64,000 nucleotides of DNA from Ichthyophis bannanicus (taxonomy: Eukaryota > Chordata > Amphibia > Gymnophiona > Ichthyophiidae): contig CM066033.1 in assembly GCA_033557465.1 (NCBI GenBank), forward strand, positions 903,614,808 through 903,678,807. The letters run 5' to 3'. A model generated the notes under the pieces. The model was not told the DNA's origin and did no database searches. It saw only the letters and a program-made list of their open reading frames with translations. Both the position numbers and the translations under genes were made by a program. Numbering within the stretch: the first letter of the stretch is position 1; every line of letters starts with the position of its first letter. Shown here piece after piece: positions 11,290 to 21,499 of this stretch.

Positions 11290-11752
11290 AAGGAGGTCTT
11301 TTACTAAAGGGCATTAGCTGACAGCACGTGTTCTGAGGTGCGCTGAATGCGCATTGGGATACGTGTTGTCAGCTAACACAGGGCCATGACAGTTACTACT
11401 ACAACTACTACTTCTGATGATTTGTATAGTGCTACAAGGCATATGCAGCAATTCCTAGACTAACCTGTCTAACTCGCATTAGGGTCTCGAGTGGGTGGGG
11501 TAGGGGCGGAGAGTGGATGTGGTGTGCTCTGTGCAGTTAGCATGGGGTCGCTAACGCCACCTCAATGGGTGGCATTAAGTGCATCCGCACTAATGTGCCA
11601 TATGCTAAGGAACAGGGCTCCACGTTAAATGCTTTCCACGCCCCCAACGGTTAAAGCAGTGGTGTTAAACCTAATGTGCCATAGTTTCAGCGCTGTTGGC
11701 ATATTTGGTGGAACATCCCAGCGCCCTTTACTAAAAGGGCCCCTAATGCTCC
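11290..11752. mobile_element. MITE-like repeat with imperfect terminal inverted repeats
   Basis: The left edge carries TCTTTTACTAAAGGGC and the right edge GCCCTTTACTAAAAGGGC, an inverted pair about 440 bp apart. The interior is a non-coding mosaic of TTAGCGCATT-like words. A related sequence starts near 13147 (ACGTTTACTAAAGTGTGC). I could not fix a target duplication, so the class is uncertain. Confidence 0.45.
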
Positions 11753-12029
11753 AAGTTTTAGTGGTGGGGGCTACTTTCTAACTACATTCACCTTCTAAGT
11801 ACGTTATAACTCTGCATGGAAACTTTTGTTTTTGTTGAACCAATGCATTTGAAAATTATTTTGGATAGGAAGAAGCAAACTGATAGGATTATAGTGATAT
11901 ATAATGTAATGCACCGATTGCATATGACATTGCCTTTTATTTCCTGGCATCGTTTTTCTTTTGATCTCAGAATCTTCCAATGATATGGGCTAAACCTATG
12001 TTTTCTATGATTGTATAATCTTGGATTGT

Positions 12030-12540
12030 TTATTTAACAAGTTTTCTATACCACCTTTCTTGGAATCAAAGCAGTTTACATTACAACTTTAACTGAAAAT
12101 TACAGAGAACTCTTTTAGAAACATAGGAAGGGGTGACATGCAGGAGATGCTGGGAGCATAGCTTATTTACAACAGATGTATTCCGGCATGAATTATTTGG
12201 GTGCGAGTCATTAGGGAGTGTACCGGATTTCATCTTTGAAGTATTCGGAAAACAGGAAAGTTTTTTGGTTGTTTCCTGAAGTCCTTAATGTCCTTAGTTG
12301 TCCTTATCTTCTCCGGCAAGGAGTTCCAGATTGTAGGCGCTGCAAATGAGAGAGCCCTCTTTGAAGTTGATTTGTTGGCTTTAGTGAAAGAGCCAGGAGT
12401 TGGTATGGTTTCTCTTGTTTTGTCTTTTGGGTCTGTAGTTAGGTTTTGCGCTTAGGAGCTCTTGTAGGATTCCGGCTGATGTTTCGTTTCTGATCTTGAA
12501 GATTAATGTTGCAGTTTTTCCTTCTATTTTGGTATTTCCT
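12030..12540 (-). pseudogene. L2-like LINE 3' end, minus strand
   Basis: The minus strand near 12400-12250 reads 'FAAPTIWNSLPEKIRTTKD' followed by 'DFRKQ', the C-terminal end of L2-like ORF2. It is followed by a 3' UTR ending near 12040 in 'AAGAAAGGTGGTATAGAAAA', the same kind of tail as at 33403 and 60475. The copy is strongly 5'-truncated and old. Confidence 0.65.
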
Positions 12541-12544
12541 ATCT

Positions 12545-12680
12545 ACTTCCAGTCACACTGCCAAGAAAACCCAGGAGCTTCTGGGTTGCCAGGAGTCAAC
12601 ACTGACTCGAAGGCACACATTGCATTGCATGTGATTGTGAAAGTGTATTTCAGAATTCCAATAAAAATAAAATAAAAATT
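12545..12680. repeat. SINE-like sequence with A-rich tail (low confidence)
   Basis: A segment with the words CCAGGAGTCAACACTGACTCG and GGCACAC precedes an A-rich tract (AATAAAAATAAAATAAAAA, 12660-12678). Similar wording occurs in tRNA-derived SINEs. I cannot identify A and B boxes with confidence. Confidence 0.25.
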
Positions 12681-13560
12681 GCTTATCCTCTCTGGGGCAA
12701 AAGTTGAGTTTGGGTGACTTTCAGGACATACTGTTTTGCTTTGACTGTAGCTGCTCTTTGCCACTCTCCCAGAAACTACAATCCTAGGCAACAGCTTAGT
12801 CTGCCCTAATAGTTAAGCTGGCCCCTGAAGCCAACCGATTGCTCAACATCTTGAAAACAAAGGGGAATTTTGCTTGTATACTAGAGCTGGATAAACAGTG
12901 AAAGACATGCAGCTCGCCTCCATGGCCTCATCTTCTTTATTTGCTTCTTGTTTGGAGTGGAAGAGAAGGGTTAGTGGTGGGGACATGGAGCGTAATGATC
13001 TCTGAGCATCTCTGCAGTCTGCTGCTACTGCCCTGGAGTTAATGGCAGGAAGTGAAAGGCTGCAGGGGGTGGCATTATGTAAAAGCTGGGAAAATGCTGA
13101 AAAAGACATACATCACTTTTTTTTTTTTCTTTAAATTTTGGGAAACATTTAGGAGCACGTTTACTAAAGTGTGCTTTGTCAGTACGCTTTCTACCCCAAA
13201 AATTAATGCAGGGGGGCATATCTGCATGTCCTCCTGCCATTAGTTCCTCACCATAATAAAAGGCACATGGATGCACTTACTGTCACCCCTTGAGCACTTG
13301 TGCTAACTGCAACATTCATGGTTATTTATTTACATACATAAATTATATGCACACAGCCTTCAGAAGAGCTGCTGGAGACCGAGTGCTACAGCGGTGGGTG
13401 ACAATGGATATTTCATTTCACTGAAGAAGAAAACAAATTTCTGGAGATGATACTGAAAATCTCCACAAGAAAATACCTGACAACAAAGAAGCACAGTAAT
13501 TTTATAAGGCATCAACAACGCACCTGTCAGTATTTTAGTCTTTTCAGCATTTAAGTGGCG
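12681..13560. other. No gene; possible degraded repeat
   Basis: No coding domain is visible. A poly-T/A tract lies at 13118-13134. From 13147 to about 13320 the sequence resembles the MITE-like repeat at 11290. Confidence 0.3.
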
Positions 13561-13773
13561 CCATCAGGCACGGGATACACGCTGCTCTTCTTCTTCCCGC
13601 CGCCCAGCTGCAGCCCATAACAAGGAGGGCGCCATCAGGCGTGGGCTACATGCTGCTCTTCTTCTTCCCGCCGCCCAGCTGCAGCCCATAACAAGGAGGA
13701 TGCCATTGGGTATGGGCTACATGCCGCTCTTCTTCTTCCCGCCACCCAGCTGCAGCCCATAACAAGGAGGGCA
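13561..13773. repeat. Tandem repeat, 71-bp unit, three copies
   Basis: Units start at 13561, 13632 and 13703, with a partial fourth at 13774. Each carries CTCTTCTTCTTCCCGCC and AGCTGCAGCCCATAACAAGG. The period is exactly 71 bp with few mismatches, so the expansion is fairly recent. Antisense open frames across it are by-products of the repeat. Confidence 0.9.
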
Positions 13774-13989
13774 CCATCGGGCGGGCCCGTGCCTGAGGGC
13801 TTCGCCAGAGTTTGGCATGGCCCTTAGGCGCGGGCCCGGGGGCGCTCTGGTGCTCCGTAGCTGCCAGGGTCGACCAGGCTCGATCGCTCCTCCACACATC
13901 GACTCCTGACCAAACCATCGCACGAGCTCCACCCCGGTACTTTCAAGTAACTCTCCTTTGTCTTGCCTCCCACTGCTGGAATTGATCAT

Positions 13990-14390
13990 TACCCACCTTG
14001 AACTTGCTACCCATTGTTGCATAGAACTGCTACTCATTGTTGCATAGAACTGCCACCCATTATCCACTGCTTTCCATTGCTTGCTACCCATTGTTTTGCT
14101 TAGTACTGCTACCCATTGTTTGCAGAGTGTTGCCACCCACTGTTGCATAGAACTGCCACCCATTGTCGCATAGAACTGCTACCTTTTGCTTAGAGTGTTG
14201 CTACCCATTGTCTGTATACTGTTGCTACCCATTGTTGCATAGAACTGCTACCTATTGTTTGCATAGAACTGCTACCCACCGCCTGCTTGTTTGCCTATTA
14301 CTTGCTACCCATTGACTGCATAGAACTTGCTACCCATTGACTGCATAGAACTTGCTACCCATTGCTTGCTCAGACCTTGCTGCCCACTAC
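13990..14390. repeat. Degenerate minisatellite of GCTACCCATTG units before an L2-like ORF
   Basis: About 15 irregular units of roughly 20-30 bp contain (G/C)(C/T)TACCCATTG and TGCATAGAACT. The array runs up to the ATG of the L2-like ORF at 14391, so it sits where the 5' UTR and promoter of that LINE would be. Arrays of this kind serve as promoter monomers in some LINEs. That role here is an inference. Confidence 0.8.
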
Positions 14391-14495
14391 CATGGCCCCA
14401 CATCTCATTGTCTTTCTCTTCCTCATCCTCCCCAACTGCCTCCCCTGCTACCAACACCCTCCCTCCTCTTTCCCCTACTCTCCCCCTACCGTCCT

Positions 14496-14687
14496 CACTT
14501 CTCCCTCCACTCTGCCCCCTAGCTTTGCATCTGCTCTTGAGCCTCTTCACACCATCCCCTGCATTCAACCAGCTCCCCTCTCTACCTTCCTCACTTCTCC
14601 CTCCATTCTGCCCCCTAGCCTAGCACCTGCTCTTGAGCTTTTTCACACAATCCCCTGCATTCAACCAGCCCCCCTCTCTTTAAAGCA
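14496..14687 (+). repeat. 96-bp in-frame tandem duplication in L2-like leader
   Basis: Unit 1 starts at 14496 and unit 2 at 14592. Both start CACTTCTCCCTCCA and contain CCCCTGCATTCAACCAGC. The 96-bp period is 32 codons, so the duplication keeps the frame. Confidence 0.85.
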
Positions 14688-14760
14688 ACCCCACCCTCGC
14701 TTCCGTCGTATTATCTCCACTTTATCTTGCTCTCTAATACTCGTTCTCCTTCTCTCACCA

Positions 14761-14787
14761 GGTAATATCAACCCCAACCCTGGCTCC
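14761..14787 (+). other. 2A-like motif in L2-like copy 2, degenerate
   Basis: GNINPNPGSP aligns with the D-(V/I)-E-x-N-P-G-P consensus. The first Asp is Asn, and the final Gly-Pro is split as Gly-Ser-Pro. It follows a hydrophobic leader as in copy 1. Confidence 0.5.
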
Positions 14788-16469
14788 CCTCCGACTTCTT
14801 TCTCACACTAAAAAAAAGTTCCCCACGTACCCTATCTAATCTCATCCACATCCCACTCCTCCCTCCTTCCGCCCTCCCCATTCATCCCACAATCACTCCT
14901 CCATAGATATCAACTCCAACCCTACCCCCAAAAATAATCCTCACATAACCTACCCGATACCATCAACTTACCCCTCATTTCCCCTCCCTCTTGTCCCTCT
15001 TGGAGAGCACACACACCCAGACATACCCACTCATACCCTGCTCCCTCTAAATCTCGGTATTACCCTAGAAATAGACCCCCACGCTACTCTGATAAGAAAT
15101 CCACACGTAACTTATCTAACCTTATCCATATCCCTCTCCTCTCCCCCCCCCTCCGCTCTCCCGTTTTCATGCACCCTATGGAACGCATGCTCAGTCATTA
15201 AAAAACCCCTTTAATTCACAATCTTTTTATCTCTAATGCCCTACACCTTCTTGCCTTGACCGAGACCTGGCTCTCCCCAGACGACACCGCATCCATTGCC
15301 TCTCTCTACTATGGGGGCTACCAGTTCTCCCATACACCTTGATATACTGGTCACGGTGATGGCGTTGGCCTCCTACTCTCTCCCTCCTGCCACCCCAATC
15401 ACACTCCCCCCTCTCCTTCGAAGTCCACTAAATTCGCCTCCTCACACCACTCCCCCTCCGAGTAGCTGTTATTTATCGCCCACCCGACAAATCCAAATCA
15501 ACCTTCCTCACCGACTTCGACTCCTGGCTTTCTGCCTTTATTGACCCTTCCTCCTCCACTCTTATTCTTGGCAATTTCAACATTCACATTGACAACCCCT
15601 CCGACCCCCATGCCTCAAAGTTCCTCTCTTACCTCCTCGTTCAACCTCAAACTTTGTTCCACTGCCCCCACACATCTACACGGCCATTGCCTTGACCTAA
15701 TACTCTTCTCCAATTCCTCTCCCTCAAACTTCCACAAATCAATCCTTCCCTCTTCTGAACATCATCTCTTAACATTTACTCTTCAGCTTCTGCTATCCCA
15801 ACCTCATCCTGTCTCCTCCGACCTATTTAGAGACCTTCAGAATGTTGATCCCATGACTCTCTCTTCCACCATTTCTCCATCTCTCTCCTCCATTTTATCC
15901 TCCAAGTCCGTCAACAAGGCATTATCTTCATACAATGCCACACTATCCTCAGCCCTTGACACTCTTGCCCCTCCCACCCCACGTCCTGTCAAACGATCTA
16001 ATCCCCAACCCTGGCTTTCACCCACAATCCGTTACCTACGCACCTGCGCCCGTTCTGCCGAACGAGCTTGGTCCAAATCCTGCTCCCCGGAAGACCTTCT
16101 ACACTTCAAATTCATGCTTGGCTCCTTCCAGTCAGCCTTAGCACTTGCCAAACAAGATTACTACATCCATCTGACCAACTCCCTTGCCTCTGATCCTCGC
16201 TTTTTCTTTAATACCCTCAATTCTTTCCTCTAGGTCCCCCCGCCCCCGATCCGCCCTCCCTTTCTGCCGAAACCCTAGCCGACTACTTCCATGACAACCA
16301 CTTCCTTTGGAGGCGGGACAATGCTGCACGGAGCCCGTCGAGACAGGAAGGCTTCGCAATGGTTTTACAGGCATAGCCGCGGTTCCCTAAGAGACAGGGA
16401 GCCGCGGCTGTAGAAGAACAGCAGGGCAGCAGCAGGCAGACAGGGGGAGGAGGGGGCAGGAAACCTGCA

Positions 16470-16880
16470 ATGGGGATGACATGAGGGAGGGAGGGGGCTG
16501 ACGTGGATAGGAGGGCTGACATGAAGGGAGGGAGGGGGCTGACATGGAGGGAGGGAGGGAGGGGGCTGACTGAGGGAGGGTGGGGCTGACATGGACAGAG
16601 GGGGGCTGACATGGAGAGAGGGAGGGCTGACATGGACAGAGGGGGGACTGACATGGAGGGATGGAGGGAGGGATGGAGGGGGGCTGACATGGACAGGGGG
16701 GCTGACATGGAGGGAGGGCTGACATGGACAGAGGGGGGAGAGGGGCTGACATGGAGGGAGGGGTGGCTGACATTGATGGATGGAGGAAGGGAGGGGGGCT
16801 GACATGGACAGAGGGGGCTGACATGGAGGGAGGGAAGGGGCTGACATGGACAAAGGGGGGCTGACATGGACAAAGGGACG
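16470..16880. repeat. G-rich minisatellite of GGGCTGACATGGA units
   Basis: About 17 units contain GGGGCTGACATGGA(C/G)(A/G)GAGGG, alternating 'ACAGAGG' and 'GGGAGGG' versions, so a higher-order repeat of about 37-42 bp is visible. Open frames of 145-203 codons across it, rich in CQPPSMSAP, are translation artefacts of the repeat. Confidence 0.92.
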
Positions 16881-16899
16881 AGACAGGGGGACATACTGG

Positions 16900-17540
16900 A
16901 CAGCCGGGTGATAAATGCTGGACAGAGGGGAGAGACAGTGCGGGTTAGGATTATAATGGGCAGATGGGGGGTGGGCTAGGACTGGTAATGGGTTGATTAG
17001 GGAAGGCTAGGACTGGGAATGGACTGATCAAGGGGGTTGGGACTGGTAATGTGCTGAGAGGGGGGTAGGACTAGTAATGACTAATGGGGGGCTAGCATTG
17101 GAAATGAGCTGATCGGGGAGGTTAGGACTGGAAATGGGCTGATGGGGGGGTAGGACTGGTATTGGGCTGATTAGGGGAGGCTAGCACTGGTATTGGGGTT
17201 GAGGGGGGACTAGCACTGGAAGCAAGCTGATTGGGGGGCTTTGACTGGGAATGGGCTGATTGTGGGGAGGGGAGGATAGAGCTGCTGGCCCTGGAAGAAA
17301 ACTGGAGGCTAAGGCTACAAATGGGCTGATACGAGGGGATGGGAGAATGGAACTGGAAGGGAGTGGATCTGAGAGGGGCTGCCATGGTATTTGTACTAGA
17401 AGGGACTGGTCAGTGGGGAAGGAGGGGGACTGGAAGGGAATGGACACCAGTGGCAGTCATGGGAATGCAAGTTGACCTTGGAAGGTACTGAGAGTGAGGA
17501 GTGGAAAGGGGCTGATACTGGGGAGGGTTACTGGGACTGG
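16900..17540. repeat. Diverged minisatellite of GGACTGGTAATGGGCTGAT units
   Basis: About 17 diverged copies of (C/T)TAGGACTGG(T/A)AATGGGCTGAT(T/C)(A/G)GGGG follow each other at roughly 30-40 bp spacing. The shared GGGCTGA core suggests common origin with the array at 16470. Confidence 0.8.
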
Positions 17541-17699
17541 AAATAGGCAGATAGAAAGACGTGAAGAAAATGAAAGAAGAGAGAGGAAATGACAGATGGA
17601 CCATAGACCACAGAAAGAGAGCTAAGAGAAGACAGGAAAGCAGAAGCCTCAGATCGGGACCAGCATGATCAGAGAATAAATTGGGCAGACACAAAGGTA

Positions 17700-17991
17700 G
17701 AAAATTTTTTTTTTTATTTCATATTAGTGATTTGACTACAAAATCATCATAATTTTGAAATCAAATATTGTTACTTGTTGTTGTGATTAATTATTGTGGT
17801 TTAAATAAGTACATTTTATAAATAAAAACATATTGCAAAGGCCTATAATATATTAATAATTCAACAAATGATTACGGCGACAATGCGTTAACGGTAAAGG
17901 AAGAGAGACGCATTTGATTTATCATGGGGGGTCACCACAAGTTGACCAATGGTAAAAGGGGTCACGGTACAAAAAAGGTTGAGAACCACTG
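17700..17991. mobile_element. Right end of a hAT (Charlie-like) DNA transposon
   Basis: The AT-rich segment ends in GTCACGGTACAAAAAAGG and GGTTGAGAACCACTG at 17991. The reverse complement is CAGTGGTTCTCAACC, the Charlie-type hAT terminus. No matching left end was found within 1.5 kb upstream, so the copy is probably truncated. Confidence 0.65.
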
Positions 17992-17995
17992 CACT

Positions 17996-18218
17996 AGAGG
18001 ACAGAACCTTGGGCCAGAAGGACTGGGGTTTCTAGTCCCACAGATGCTCCTTGTGGTCTTCGGCAAACCACTTAATTCTCCATTGCCCATGTTCCCTGTA
18101 AAATATGTAGTTATCTCCAAGTTATAATGCCCTGTTCAATGTAATTTCAGTTTGTTCACCTTGATATCATGAAAAGCAGTATATAAGAAATGTTAAATAA
18201 AAATTAAAAAAATTAAAA
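17996..18218 (+). repeat. MIR-like SINE with L2-like 3' tail
   Basis: The words GGTTTCTAGTCCCA, GGTCTTCGGCAAACCACTTAA and CCCTGTAAAATATG follow the order of MIR/CORE-SINE consensus blocks. The 3' end, GAAAAGCAGTATATAAGAAATGTTAAATAAA in two parts, resembles the tails of the L2-like LINEs in this window. That fits mobilisation by the L2 machinery. Confidence 0.6.
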
Positions 18219-18221
18219 GAA

Positions 18222-18473
18222 GAATCACTGAACATAAAAGTTGCCTTTGGAGAAAGTTTATGGACAAACCCTTAGTACAACATTGGCTTGAAGCCCAACA
18301 TTCAATCTCTGACCTTCAGTTTCTTGTCCTGAAAGTAGTTCAGCCCCATTGGTGGGGAGGTGATACAGATAACTCCTCCTTCGCATGGAACAGCAGTTCA
18401 TATACGAACTTCGTACACTACATCCCTTGGGCTTTAACAAGGAAATTGAACTTTCTGTCTTTTTGTGATTAGT
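18222..18473 (+). pseudogene. Penelope-like element, C-terminal GIY-YIG endonuclease end
   Basis: The frame reads 'RITEHKSCLWRKFMDKPLVQ' followed by 'HWLEAQHSISDLQF', 'WGGDTD' and 'PWALTRKLNFLSF', then stop. This matches the end of Neptune/Poseidon-type Penelope proteins (R..EH, pLV.HWl.a.H.i.DL.f, GGD, GLN...). There the GIY-YIG endonuclease nicks target DNA for the upstream RT. The RT and the GIY-YIG motif itself lie outside the preserved part. A hammerhead-like motif at 33031, on the far side of the nested hAT, could be the 3' repeat of the same element. Confidence 0.6.
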
Positions 18474-19181
18474 TCTCTTCCTTTGTTTCCCTTCCTTCCC
18501 CCCCCCCTCCTCCCTCCCCCTTCCTTTCCTTCCTCCTTCCCTCCTCCCCTCTCCTCCTCGTTAAGATCCTTCGTGGTGACAAAAGATCCTCTTCATTTTT
18601 ACTGTAATTCATTTTCCCAATGTTTAATCAGAACTTCCTTGTCGTCTTTATTTGATCATACTACTTTTAGGAGTTACTCAATTTGTATCATTGTCCTTTT
18701 GATCTTTCATCTTCACAGCGGCAGGAATTCGCCCTTTAAGTCTGTTGGGTGTGAGCATACCAATTCTTTTCAAGGCGGCATACACACAGTGCTATGGGAT
18801 AAGATGAGAGTTTCTTCTTTTTCAGATGTTTAGAGCAACACATCGACAGTTTCCATGTTTCTGAATGAGCAGGTAAAACTATTCCCTTGGTTAAGATATG
18901 CTGTCCGTTGTATTTTGACACACACGAGCAGTTCATTTTAAAGCAACATGTTTATTCTTTGGCGATTTTATTTTAGAGGTTTAGTATTAATCATGAGTCT
19001 CAGCACATTTTTTTTAGCATTCTGATGCGCTAGAATGTTAAAAGAAAACACACACATCTGTCAAGTCTTTTGGCAATTTTCTTTTGGAGTCCTAGCCTTT
19101 AATCATTTTTTTTTTAAATCCTGACGTGCTAACATTTCATTTCACTTTCCTGGTTTATCAACAGTAGATGAAGCCTATATA
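18474..19181. other. Non-coding flank, probable Penelope 3' region
   Basis: It holds a C/T-rich tract (18484-18560). Two diverged copies of a roughly 110-bp unit begin at TTTGGCGATTTTATTTTAG (18958) and TTTGGCAATTTTCTTTTGG (19068). No coding similarity was seen. It continues the Penelope-like fragment up to the hAT insertion point. Confidence 0.4.
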
Positions 19182-19680
19182 CATTATACCAGGCATGTCC
19201 AACAGGTAGATCGTGATCTACCAGTAGATCGCGGAGGGGTCAGAGGTAGATCGCCAGCCCCACTTGGCTCCTTGCCTTCAAAATGGTTCAAACCACTGTG
19301 ACTTTTGCTTGCCTCTGCAATTTTATTTTGCCTAGCCTTTGCGTTGATTCTACACTGTGTGCCAAATTTATTAAATCACATGTGGTGGTATTTGAACTTG
19401 TTTGGCGGTACTTGATTTTATCTGGTTTGCTGGACAGGTGTTTGAGTTTATTTGATTATTTGGTGGTATTTAATTACACAGGTACACTACCAAAAAAACT
19501 GCCTCCAGTTTTGCAACTGATTCCTATAGATTTTGGGGTGCTGAATCCAGGAAAAATAGCCAAAATGTTCCATCACGTCACGTTTTCTTGCAAAATTAGA
19601 TTTCTTACCCATATAAGGAATGTTCACATAATTTCTTTTTAGCTGACTGCAGTTTATTTTCTTGGCCCAAAATAGAGGTT

Positions 19681-20616
19681 TGTGATAAGGAAGCTTATCA
19701 TAGTTCAGGAAGGAGCTATAGAGAAGGTGAAGTGACTCTGAACAAGCAACCTGTCAGTTCTGGTAGAAATAAGCAAACAGAATTTTCCCATAAAAGACTA
19801 CCAGTCCCAGAATGCACCAGGTTTCCAACAGCCATTAGAGGAGCTGAAGTGGGGAAGCGTGTGTTCAATCAGGAGGGCTATGAGGTAATCCCTAAGCACT
19901 CATCTCAAAGGGCAGGGCCTGATTCAGCACAGCTGCGCTGTGTTAGGGAGGAGCACTCATCTGAGCAGAATAAAGGTAGAGTTTATTCTACAGAGAATTA
20001 TCCTTATCCTGAGAATCAGCTTGAGCTTGATCATCAGTTTCATCTGAAGGATCATCAGAAGCAGAAGCCAAACCGGACGGACAGAGAGGGAAAGAAACCC
20101 TTTGGAAGAAGGAAGAGAAAAGCCTTTGAGAGGTCTAGAAGAGTCCAGAGCAGTACGTATACTGGGAGGCATTTCAAGGGCCAGCATACACCATTGGACT
20201 GGGGAAAGCCAGAGGAATGGTGCTGCAGAGCTAGGAATCTCCAGACGCTACCTGTGAGAGAGACGGCTACACGTGGAAGGGACCCTAAGACCCGTGCCAG
20301 AAGGTATGTGAAGAGAGATCCAGTGTCCAGGGATCTGGATTGGAAGGCTGGACATAAGAACTGGACTACATACTGGCCAGGCTATATAGAGAGGAATTCT
20401 AACAGCAATGGAAGCTCAGGTATGAACACTGATCTATGCCCTAGCTATAACCTTGAAAGACAGCAGGGAAACAAGTATTCTCCTGAAAGTGCTCCATTGA
20501 GAGATTCATCTGTGCCAATCCATGATATTGAACCCATGCTTGTTGAAGAAGGGGGAATGATTGCAGATGAAGAATGTGATTATATGGACTGCTCTCTGTC
20601 CAAACTCCTTTGGTGA
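19681..20616 (+). CDS. LTR-embedded reading frame A, unknown function (311 codons, open 5' end)
   Basis: The frame is open from the first TGT of the element (reading CDKEAYHSS) to a stop at 20616. No ATG occurs until deep in the C-terminal third, so the protein must start upstream of the element, or be joined by splicing, in a full-length copy. The product is hydrophilic, rich in Arg, Lys, Ser, Gln and Pro, with a basic centre ('RRKRKAFERSRR') and an acidic tail 'IEPMLVEEGG' and 'DYMDCSLSK'. The tail resembles those of copies B and C. I recognise no domain. No ribosome start can be assigned. Confidence 0.55.
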   Translation, partial: CDKEAYHSSGRSYREGEVTLNKQPVSSGRNKQTEFSHKRLPVPECTRFPTAIRGAEVGKRVFNQEGYEVIPKHSSQRAGPDSAQLRCVREEHSSEQNKGRVYSTENYPYPENQLELDHQFHLKDHQKQKPNRTDREGKKPFGRRKRKAFERSRRVQSSTYTGRHFKGQHTPLDWGKPEEWCCRARNLQTLPVRETATRGRDPKTRARRYVKRDPVSRDLDWKAGHKNWTTYWPGYIERNSNSNGSSGMNTDLCPSYNLERQQGNKYSPESAPLRDSSVPIHDIEPMLVEEGGMIADEECDYMDCSLSKLLW

Positions 20617-21194
20617 TTTTCTGTTATAAAGTACAGCAACCATCACAAAGAAATACAAACTTGTTCTTTAATCTACTCAGAAAAGGTCCTGAGTAAGATT
20701 TCTAGCCACGCAGTAGAAAGCAAACCAGCTAAGGGGTTTCAGCTGGATAACTGCTAGCAATTGAGCCTTACCTAATTGCTTGTGAGCTAGGAGAGAATCA
20801 CTTCTGAATCTATGTGGGAAGTTATCAGAAGTTAACCTGAAAAGAACAGTTTTTTTCTTTCTTTGTGGCTTTTCATTTGTTGTTTGATATATGCTAAGAA
20901 AACATTAGCTAATGCCTGACAAGTTTGAATGTTTTCCTGATTTTGATTTTGTTTTTCCAAGTTAAACACTGGAAGCAAGTAACCTGATTTATGTGCTACC
21001 AAGCATATCTGTGTTGGGAGAAATAACCCCATAAATAAATATCTTATTGGCTTTAACACTTGAGCACAACTAAATTATTGTCAGCAGCTGTGTCTGGTGT
21101 GAATGAACTACATTGCCCACAATCCCTTGCAAATCATATAGAGATATGCACTTGCCAAGACTGTGAAGATTTTCACCCAGGCAGCCGTCTGACA
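19681..21194 (+). mobile_element. Solo-LTR-like element A (TG...CA, 4-bp target duplication GGTT)
   Basis: The element begins TGTGATAAGG and ends GTCTGACA, flanked by GGTT at 19677-19680 and 21195-21198. It is 1514 bp with no internal direct repeats. AATAAA at 21034 lies 155 bp before the end. Copies B (34651) and C (44353) have the same design: coding first two thirds, then an AATAAA signal, then 150-185 bp to a TGACA-type end. The TG...CA ends and 4-bp duplication point to an LTR retrotransposon or ERV solo LTR. A non-autonomous element without LTRs is the alternative. Confidence 0.75.
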
Positions 21195-21499
21195 GGTTGT
21201 AATGGTTAACTAACTAGAAACACTTCCTCATGATATTTTAGAGTGTTTTGTATTCATTTTATACATTAACAGGACAATTGGGAGGCGGGGGGCTAAATCC
21301 AGTACTCGCGCTGGCGTATGTTCTTTCCTGTTTGCCTCGCCTCGTTCGCTCGCTCAAACACGGTGGTTGCGACATGAACGTTCCTGTCAAATTTCAGTTT
21401 CTTGCAAGTTCATTATTACCTTTTGTTTGCTCAGTCGTAATCCAGCTTTATTCCGAAGTGGTTCACTACAGTTATAGTTTGCAGTGCTGTGTATTTGTG

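Larger units (their letters stand above)
14391..16300 (+). pseudogene. L2-like LINE copy 2 with leader, 2A-like motif and endonuclease
   Basis: The ATG at 14391 (MAPHLIVFLFL) opens a leader homologous to copy 1 (MAPHYFFFYF at 7054). It runs through an in-frame duplicated 32-residue segment to 'LLLLSPGNINPNPGS' near 14740-14790. Endonuclease blocks follow in shifted frames: 'LWNACSVIKK', 'LALTETWLSPDDTAS', 'IYRPPDKSKSTFLTDFD' and 'LILGNFNIHIDN', with Gly-Asn replacing Gly-Asp. The frame 15541-16233 gives 'SSEHHLLTFTL' and a long RT-linker region. The copy ends near 16300, before the RT catalytic core. It is less decayed than copy 1. Confidence 0.78.

Noticed and set aside
13646..14163. Minus-strand frames of 90-148 codons with MQQWVA-type repeats
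   Set aside because: They are translations of the 71-bp tandem repeat and of the CTACCCATTG minisatellite.
16283..16894. Minus-strand open frames of 145-203 codons rich in CQPPSMSAP
   Set aside because: They are three-frame translations of the GGGCTGACATGGA minisatellite. All frames stay open because of the repeat, with no domain or start context.
19681..21194. Element A as a host exon or processed gene
   Set aside because: The TG...CA ends with a 4-bp duplication and two similarly built copies elsewhere in the window show a mobile element.
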